Of a stretch of 64,000 bases of DNA, positions 58,226 through 64,000 are shown one piece after another. The stretch spans positions 124,001 through 188,000 of the forward strand of contig CAWFUH010000017.1 of assembly GCA_963818855.1 (NCBI GenBank), in the 5' to 3' direction. The notes under the pieces are model-generated. The model made no database searches. It saw only the letters and a list, made by a program, of their open reading frames with translations, and had not been told where the DNA came from. This stretch comes from Bog-159 sp963818855 (lineage in GTDB: Bacteria; Acidobacteriota; Terriglobia; Bryobacterales; Bryobacteraceae). The translations under genes and the position numbers were made by a program. Numbering within the stretch: the first letter of the stretch is position 1; every line of letters starts with the position of its first letter.

Positions 58226-58429
58226 GCCTCGTGCGCCGGAAACGATCCTGGGAATATACGGGCGCTTAACGCGATACGCGCAATCCCCGTCCGCAAGCTG
58301 GCGATCGCGGCGGCCGACAACGGGCGGCGCTCTCACGGAAATCCCCGGGCGCCCAGCATGGCCTCGATGATGAAGCGGCTCCGCCTCTTCAAGAGCTTTG
58401 GAAGGACTCCATCCTGTTAAGATCAGGCT

Positions 58430-58940
58430 ATGCTGCCGCCGTACACCATCTGCCGCCGCACCGCGATGCTGGCGCTTGCCTCTGCCGCTCTGAACCATCT
58501 GCTGGGGGCCGAGGAAGGCCGCGAACCGGCGCCCAGATTCACGGCCAAGACGCTCGATGGGGAGAAGTTCAGTAACGAGTTGCTGAAGGGGAAGGTCGTG
58601 CTAGTGCAGTTCTGGGCGACTTGGTGTCAATATTGCCGCCGCGATCAACCAGCGGTGGACGCCATCGCCAGGGACTTCGCTGAAAAAGGGCTGGTGGTGC
58701 TGGCGGTGAACGCGGGCGAGCCCCGGGAATAAGGTGAAGCAGTATCTAGCAGAGTCGCCTCGCGCATGCCGGATCGTCCTGATGGAGGACACCAACTTGG
58801 CGGCGCTTTATGCCGCGCGGTCCTATCCGCTGTATGTACTGATCGACCGCGATGGCAACGTCGCGGGCAGGCAAGCCGGTGCGGCGGGAGAAGAGTCTCT
58901 GCGCCGCTTGCTGGGCAAGGCCGGGCTGGAAGTGGAATAG
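58430..58940 (+). pseudogene. TlpA/thioredoxin-like redoxin, one-base frameshift
   Basis: Signal-like N-terminus (RRTAMLALASAALNHLLGA), then PAPRFTAKTLDGEKFSNELL, KGKVVLVQFWATWCQYCRRD with the WCxxC active site, and LVVLAVNAGEPR. The frame shifts in a GGG run near 58727. The rest, VKQYLAESPRACRIVLMEDT, ALYAARSYPLYVLIDRDGNV, AGRQAGAAGEESLRRLLGKA, completes a normal TlpA-type domain including the cis-Pro loop. One surplus G explains it: recent decay or a base error. Such proteins reduce disulfides in the periplasm, often for cytochrome c maturation. Confidence 0.75.
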
Positions 58941-59961
58941 GTTGCTTATATTGGCGTCGCCCGAACCGACGTAGACGACGCAGTGGCCACTGCCAGGGTT
59001 GCGCGGCAGTCTGCAGATCGCAGCCGCGTCGATGGACCTACATTCGAGGCTGGCTGCGGGACGCAGCGAGACGTGCGGCGACGCATGTTCTGGTCGGGTG
59101 CGATCCGTTTGACTGCGACGATTATCCAAGCCCACCCCCGCCGCGGCGATCGAAACCAGCCGGCCTTTGACCCGCTCATCATGCGCTACCGGCTGGATCT
59201 CAGGCGGACGCGCACGACAAACCCGGCGTTTCCTGCCATCTCTCCATTCATGGCCAACGCGCACCAGCCCGTGCGAAGCGCCCATGGCGGCGGTCACGGT
59301 GTATCACGTCAGTGGCAGGAGGGCCGGCCGGTGCATCGCAGATAGGCGCTAAGGCCGGCGCGGGCCGACATATCGCCGCGGAGTAACTAATCGCGCGCAC
59401 ACCTACAGCGTCCGCGTCCGGCGTGGCCATCGCTGCGAGCAACTGGCAACGGCCGGCTGGCGCCCGGAACCGGCCAGCCATTCAACTCTCAGCAATTCGT
59501 CGTCGATTTGCGTCATCTGGCTGCCGATTCACGTCGGCCATCCGCACGCGGTGGGGGACGGGACAGCGGGCGCGTGCCAGGAATTGGGCGGCGGGCACTA
59601 GGCTGCACGACAATTAGTAGGTCCACACCGACACCCGACAATGCGCGGCGCTCGTACTGATGCTGCGGCGCAACCTCGGTCGTCGGGCCGTGCTCCAGCT
59701 TCAGCTCGGCGCCCTTTGAGAACAGCGAGCGATCTCCCGCGGCAGGTCCAGCGCGCCGACGTATGTGTGCGGCTTGTCGAGGTCCACTTTTTTCGATTTA
59801 AGCATTCTCCAGGCACCCCCCGTTGGGTGTCACCTTATATGCGGGGCCATAAGCGAAATCCGCGGTTTCCCTCGGATGCTCAAACAGCCGCGCTTGCCGG
59901 CAGTATCCTCGGACGCCCCCCGATCGACACCCCCGATCGAAGCCATTGACATCGGTTCTTC
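58941..59961. other. non-coding, repeat-rich region
   Basis: Holds repeat B copy 2 and degenerate related sequence up to about 59480. The remainder shows no gene with a ribosome site. The last 40 bases before blaI are AT-rich and contain the operator candidate. Confidence 0.5.
59145..59445 (+). repeat. direct repeat B, copy 2
   Basis: Same orientation as 57965-58225. It is the more diverged copy, with a longer right part. More weakly related sequence (GGCGGCGCCGGACAACGG-like) occurs near 62440. Confidence 0.65.
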
Positions 59962-59999
59962 TAACTGTTATAGTTTGTAACGTTATAATGTTTAACATT
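59962..59999. promoter_or_regulatory. candidate BlaI operator overlapping its own start codon
   Basis: AT-rich segment with two nested dyads: TTATA...TATAA around GTTTGTAACG, and the perfect AATGTT-T-AACATT at 59987-59999, which covers the blaI ATG. BlaI/MecI repressors bind such dyads, so autorepression of the blaI-M56 operon is inferred. Confidence 0.5.
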
Positions 60000-60386
60000 A
60001 CCAAGAGCCGCCGCGCCGCCCTCACCCAACTCGAACAACTGGTCATGGATTTTCTCTGGACCCACCCCGATTCGACCGCCGAACTCTGCCGCGAAGGTCT
60101 GGCCGGTCAGCGCCCTCTCAAGGACTCCACCATCCGCACCATCCTCCGGCATCTCGAAGAGAAGGGCTACCTGACCCACACCATCGAGGGCCGCACCTTC
60201 GTCTACTGTGCATCGGAGACCCCGCGTAACGTGGCCGCCGATGTAGTGGCGCAGTTGGTGGATCGGTTCTGCGGCGGTTCGGTCGAAGAATTGATGGTCG
60301 GCTTGGTGGATCGGCAGGTGCTCGAACCGCGAGAACTGCGGCAATTGGCTGCGAAGATCGCCGCGCGCAAGGAGAAGAAGGTATGA
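59988..60386 (+). CDS. BlaI/MecI/CopY family repressor
   Basis: 132 residues from ATG 59988 (an earlier in-frame start at 59946 would put the operator inside the gene). The winged helix reads RRAALTQLEQLVMDFLWTHP, STAELCREGLAGQRPLKDST, IRTILRHLEEKGYLTHTIEG, RTFVYCASETP, followed by the dimerisation helix region. These repressors are inactivated by proteolysis started by a partner M56 sensor. The stop overlaps the M56 gene start (ATGA), the standard blaI-blaR1 layout. Confidence 0.9.
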   Translation: MFNITKSRRAALTQLEQLVMDFLWTHPDSTAELCREGLAGQRPLKDSTIRTILRHLEEKGYLTHTIEGRTFVYCASETPRNVAADVVAQLVDRFCGGSVEELMVGLVDRQVLEPRELRQLAAKIAARKEKKV

Positions 60387-61984
60387 CCATTCTCATATTT
60401 CTGGCCGCATGGGCGCTGCGCTCCGCCGTAGTGGCGACCGCCGCAGCCGTCTTGTTGTGGCTCTTCCGCGCCAAGGACCCCTCTGTGAGGCTAGCCGCAT
60501 GGACCGCGGTCCTGTTCGGCTCACTGCTGATCCCGGCGCTCAATATGACTCTGCCTGCGGTGAGCCTGCCCGACGTGCCGGGTTACGACGCGCCCTCCGC
60601 CGCGCACAACCTCGATTCCGGCAACCTTGCGATTCACCCGCCAGCCGCGCAATTACCGAAGAAGGCCGCATCGCGCCATCCTGCCCGCTGGCCGGTGCTG
60701 CTTTTGGCAGTGTATTCGCTGGGAGCGGGCTTCCTTTTATTGCGCCTGGTCACGGGACTGCTTCTGAGCCGCCGTCTCATTCGCAGGAGCAGCTCCACCG
60801 GCCGTTGCCTCGAAGGAGGATTGCCCATCCACGACTCCTCCGATCTGACTGTACCGGCAGTGCTCGGCCCGTTCCGTCCGCTGGTGGTGCTGCCGCGGGA
60901 TTGGCGCGAATGGGACGCCGCGAAATTGGAGGCCGTCCTGGCCCACGAGCAATCGCACGTTCGCCGGCACGATCCCGTCGTGCAATTGCTTTCGGCATTC
61001 CACCGGGCTCTGCTCTGGTTTAGTCCGCTGAGCTGGTGGATGCACAACAGGATCGTGCGCTTGGCCGAAGAGGCCAGTGACGACGCCGCGTTGGCGGCAA
61101 CCAAAGATCGCGTTTCCTACGCCGAGACGCTTCTGCAGTTCATCGAGCGCGGCATGCAGGCAACGCACTGGGAGGGAGTAGCCATGGCTCGATACGGAAA
61201 AGCAGACGTCCGCATTCATCGCATTCTGGACGGAACCGTAATCTCGCGCGGGGTGACGCGATTCGCCCTCGCAACCATTCTGGCGCTCGGGGCGACAGTG
61301 GTCTTCTTGGCCGCCGCAGCAATCCCGGGGCAAGCGCAGGCTCCTTTGGCGCCCATGGCTCCCGTTGCGCCTCCCGCGCCGCAAGCATCGCAGGCACCGG
61401 CATTGGGCGCCCGCGACGGATCCAAGGTCACTCGATACCTGATCGTTTCAGGCGACAGTATGACCGGCGCTTGGGATAGCCGGGACGAGCGGCGATTCAA
61501 AGAATGGCGCGCGAAATACGGCCCACATTATGCCTGGTTCCGGCAGGATGGCCGCGATTACATCGTGACTGACAGCCACACCATGGCTCAATTCGAGGAC
61601 GCCATGGCGCCCCAACGCGAGGTCAACCGCCGTCAAAGCGTGGTCAATAGCCATCAGGGGGAAGTCAATCGAATGCAAGGGGACGTCAACGGGCACCAGG
61701 CGGACGTGAATCGGGCGCAGGCCGAAGTCAACCGGCAACAGAGTCTGGTGAACGAGGGAAGCGGGGCACAGTCCCGCGTGAACGAGCTACAGTCGGAGGT
61801 CAACCGGAAGCAGGGAGCCGTGAACGCCGAACAAGATCAAGTGAACCGGCAGCAGGACGTCGTCAACCGCGAGCAAGACACAGTCAACCAGGCACAGGAC
61901 CGCGCCAATGCGGAGATCGACAAAGCCCTGCAAGCGGTTTTCGATTCCGCGCGGCGGCAGGGCCTGCCGCATGAGGTTCGGTAG
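60383..61984 (+). CDS. M56 (BlaR1-like) metallopeptidase with heptad-repeat tail
   Basis: 533 residues. Four membrane segments; the zinc protease motif HEQSHVRRHD lies near residue 190 and EEASDDAAL (third ligand region) near 232. The C-terminal sensor of BlaR1, a penicillin-binding domain, is absent. After the last helix (FALATILALGATVVFLAAAA) comes a Pro/Ala linker and a small domain (TRYLIVSGDSMTGAWDSRDE). About 14 consecutive seven-residue units of pattern VNxxQxx (about 412-508, e.g. EVNRRQS, DVNRAQA, QVNRQQD) follow, then a short helix. It likely cleaves BlaI in response to an envelope signal sensed by this elongated periplasmic part. Confidence 0.9.
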   Translation: MTILIFLAAWALRSAVVATAAAVLLWLFRAKDPSVRLAAWTAVLFGSLLIPALNMTLPAVSLPDVPGYDAPSAAHNLDSGNLAIHPPAAQLPKKAASRHPARWPVLLLAVYSLGAGFLLLRLVTGLLLSRRLIRRSSSTGRCLEGGLPIHDSSDLTVPAVLGPFRPLVVLPRDWREWDAAKLEAVLAHEQSHVRRHDPVVQLLSAFHRALLWFSPLSWWMHNRIVRLAEEASDDAALAATKDRVSYAETLLQFIERGMQATHWEGVAMARYGKADVRIHRILDGTVISRGVTRFALATILALGATVVFLAAAAIPGQAQAPLAPMAPVAPPAPQASQAPALGARDGSKVTRYLIVSGDSMTGAWDSRDERRFKEWRAKYGPHYAWFRQDGRDYIVTDSHTMAQFEDAMAPQREVNRRQSVVNSHQGEVNRMQGDVNGHQADVNRAQAEVNRQQSLVNEGSGAQSRVNELQSEVNRKQGAVNAEQDQVNRQQDVVNREQDTVNQAQDRANAEIDKALQAVFDSARRQGLPHEVR

Positions 61985-63089
61985 GCGAAGAGCGGCCCGA
62001 GGCTTGCCACAAGACTAAGCGTTTGTGGCACGAAGCGTCGGATTACGTGCCCACACGCAGGGTGCGTGCGCCGCTAGGGCTTGCCCTGCAAAAATCTTGA
62101 CAATCAAGTGACAGGCTTCAGCCATGGCTTCGGCCTGCCCTGCCTCTGGCCGGGCAAAGACTTGCCGATTTACCAATGGTGGCCGAAACGGCTTGCGCGT
62201 GAATCGCCAGCCAGGCTCCTAGGCTGCGGGTCCGCAGCGCTCACGAAGGTCCACGTCGAGCAGCGGGCCGGTGGTACATAATTTGCGCGGTCCGGCCGCC
62301 GCCGCGGCCGGCGTGTCACACGCGTCATACAATCTCACACCCGCGGCGCCAGTCGCGCCGGAGGGTCACCGCTTCAAGAATGGGAAGAATGCGGCGTCGG
62401 CAGCAGCGGCAGGGCATCCCTATCCGCGCACTCGCGGTGGCGGCGCCGGACAACGGTCTGGTGCCGGGAACTGGGCGACGGGTGTCAGTCTGCGCGAAGC
62501 GCCGGCTGGGCCGTCCGGCGTCGTCCCGGGTTCCAGATCCGCGCTGTCCGTCACGCCATCACTGCCGATTGTCAAACGACAATCTAGCCGGAACGCCGCC
62601 GCGAGTTCGGCGCTCTTACCGGTGCGGCCCCTCCGCTGGTCCTCGAAAGGACCGCGTTCCTAACCGAGTAGCGAGATCTCGAAACGATAGCGGTAATCTA
62701 TGGCGGTGTAATACCGAACTTACCCCACCCGCCGGTTCCGAGAAAAAACCGTTGGTACGTCAACTTACAAGCAAAACTCCAGGGATCGACACGGACGCGT
62801 AAAGCCGAACTCCAGTCGCGGCAAACTGGGGCGAGCACGGAACACTCTCCGGCCTTAGCCGTGCAGTGCGCCAACATGATCGCTTACCTGGCCAACCTGA
62901 TGCTCGCTTTGGTTCTAACTCGTTGAACAGCCTGTAAGTTACGAGCGCGTGCACAGATTGGACCAGTTAAGCGGTCTTATACCGGCAAATCTGCCTGATT
63001 CTAAGCCGCTTACACCAACAATCGCAGGAAGGCACGGATTGGCCCGTATAAAGTACATATCGGAATTAGACAACGCCACACGTCGGCGC
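61985..63089. other. non-coding, repeat-rich region
   Basis: Contains repeat A copy 2 (62748-62838) and degenerate sequence related to repeat B near 62400-62500. No gene is supported. Several plus-strand frames are arginine/alanine-rich shadows. Confidence 0.5.
62748..62838 (+). repeat. direct repeat A, copy 2 (91 bp)
   Basis: Gapless match to 57596-57686, same orientation, 5152 bases away. The two copies bracket the redoxin remnant, repeat B pair and blaI-M56 operon. Confidence 0.8.
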
Positions 63090-63530
63090 TTAACGTCGCG
63101 CAATTTGAGGAAGCATGCTCAAACGAAACACCACCACTTGCAATATCAATACAACCAAGACTGTGGCGGTCACCCTGACGGCTCGCACCCCGCTTTTCAT
63201 GGATACCGCCCGAATCATGCCGCACAGCGAAGCCAACCCGACGATGATAGTCATGGCGATTTCGGTTGGGGAGAACGTTCCTGAGAGGAAGGCAGTCCAG
63301 CCGAGCAAGAACGACCAAATTGCGGCCATCAGCACCAGCCAGAACCCGAAGCAGGGTAGAGCTGCCCACTTGGTCAACTTTGAGTTGCGGATACCCAGCA
63401 CGATGGCGATCCAGAGGACGGATGTCTGCACAGCGTGCCGAATAATGATGTGGGATACGACTCCGACCACGAGTAGGGCGGCAATAATTGCCGCGCAGCA
63501 TCCAACCATAAAGCGAGTGTCTTTTTCCAT
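63090..63530 (-). CDS. hypothetical membrane protein
   Basis: 146 residues with four hydrophobic segments: FMVGCCAAIIAALLVVGVVS, WAALPCFGFWLVLMAAIWSF, TEIAMTIIVGLASLCGMIRA and VRVTATVLVVLILQVVVFRL. The second and third are linked by LLGWTAFLSGTFSP. A short cytoplasmic N-terminus begins MEKDTR. No named family recognised. Gene spacing suggests that more small membrane genes follow to the right. Confidence 0.6.
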   Translation of the reverse strand: MEKDTRFMVGCCAAIIAALLVVGVVSHIIIRHAVQTSVLWIAIVLGIRNSKLTKWAALPCFGFWLVLMAAIWSFLLGWTAFLSGTFSPTEIAMTIIVGLASLCGMIRAVSMKSGVRAVRVTATVLVVLILQVVVFRLSMLPQIARR

Positions 63531-63590
63531 TCATCACCTCATTTGCTCCGACTGCTTCTGGACCTGGGTGCCGCGCAGTGGAGACATCTC

Positions 63591-63800
63591 TAGTACGTCC
63601 AAGGTGCACGCACCGTTAACAGCATTCGCGCTACTCGCTCCCTGACGGTGCAACGATTGGCGAACAGAAGCCATGAATATAATCCGTAAAGGGCAAGTGA
63701 GATGGCCAAAACAAGCGTGATGTCGTGGGGCAGGTTGCCTTTATCGTCTGCATCCCCGAACCCCTGGCGAACGCTTTGCCGACTCGCCTCTATTTGCGAC
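63591..63800 (-). pseudogene. possible small membrane-protein remnant
   Basis: The minus-strand frame reads SQIEASRQSVRQGFGDADDK, then a hydrophobic segment (ITLVLAISLALYGLYSWLLF), RERVARMLLTVRAPWTY and a stop at 63591. No ATG or GTG precedes it after the in-frame stop near 63815, so it may be a remnant or use a rare start. Confidence 0.3.
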
Positions 63801-63909
63801 AGAACCGAGTGTTACAGAGTTGTATCGCAATCTTGATCAACCTCTCCGCCCTGCAGCATTGACCTTGGCAAGCTGACTGTCACATTAGGACGTTACACAC
63901 GATCTCAGG

Positions 63910-64000
63910 CTACAGCGCCCGCATCTCGCCGCTCGCCGTCAACTCCTTGTTTCTCCGGGCCGATATCAGGACAAACATATCCGGATTCATTTGGCAGGGC
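63910..64000 (-). CDS. C-terminal end of a gene running off the window
   Basis: The minus-strand frame open at the window edge ends NPDMFVLISARRNKELTASG-EMRAL-stop at 63910. Composition is protein-like, but only about 30 residues are visible and no family can be named. Confidence 0.35.
   Translation of the reverse strand, partial: PCQMNPDMFVLISARRNKELTASGEMRAL

Larger units (their letters stand above)
57451..58429. other. non-coding, repeat-rich region
   Basis: Contains repeat A copy 1 (57596-57686) and repeat B copy 1 (about 57965-58225). A GGCCTCCGGCC hairpin just after the receptor stop may terminate it. Open frames here share peptides with frames in the other repeat copies, so they are likely repeat-derived and not genes. 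Confidence 0.55.

Overview
The window looks like chromosome from an Acidobacteriota member of the Solibacter/Bryobacter type. DNA is GC-rich. Family content supports this: a duplicated FtsX/MacB 'ADOP' permease, a TonB-dependent receptor with an N-terminal carboxypeptidase-regulatory domain, a Ser/Thr kinase fused to a TolB/WD40-like propeller, a BlaI/M56 pair, PmoA (DUF6807) and Gfo/Idh proteins, a SYLF protein and a small Thivi_2564-type membrane protein. The assignment is by family recognition only; there is no rRNA in the window.

Layout. 0-7.6 kb is accessory and decayed: a frameshifted membrane-protein gene abutting a tRNA-His 5' half, six tightly packed tRNA genes on the minus strand (1025-1496), a broken IS1380-type element between two beta-propeller fragments, a LamG protein, and a frameshifted replication-relaxation-type gene. 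7.6-31.9 kb is mostly housekeeping: ADOP permease, serine hydrolase, typA, a GT-C membrane glycosyltransferase, a PQQ-like propeller, a ClC transporter with a TPR tail, recO-glyQ-glyS-ppdK, a 743-residue protein of unknown function, DoxX, ArsR, a frameshifted NIPSNAP gene and an isocitrate lyase/PEP mutase family enzyme. 31.9-36 kb is a minus-strand run ending in groES-groEL with small companion genes.

36-46.8 kb is the most coherent block: a SYLF / OmpA / exported-protein operon, a small exported protein, a three-PAS sigma-54 activator, a small membrane protein, a response regulator, an exported protein with an LPxTA-like tail, and a malic enzyme. Five copies of the 16-bp dyad TGACC-N6-GGTCA (two with one end base changed) lie in its intergenic regions and I saw none elsewhere. 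Several are followed by plausible sigma-54 -24/-12 elements. I infer a local regulon controlled by the activator at 39733-41835.

47-57.5 kb carries a truncated serine hydrolase, the kinase-propeller, a Gfo/Idh oxidoreductase divergent from a PmoA protein, a lipoprotein-like dihaem cytochrome c and the TonB receptor. 57.5-63.1 kb is repeat-laden: 91-bp direct repeats bracket a frameshifted TlpA-like redoxin and a BlaI-M56 pair whose peptidase ends in about 14 VNxxQxx heptads. The right end holds membrane-protein genes and one gene running off the window.

All calls are from reading sequence; no database search was run. Repeat identities, operators and promoter elements were found by eye.
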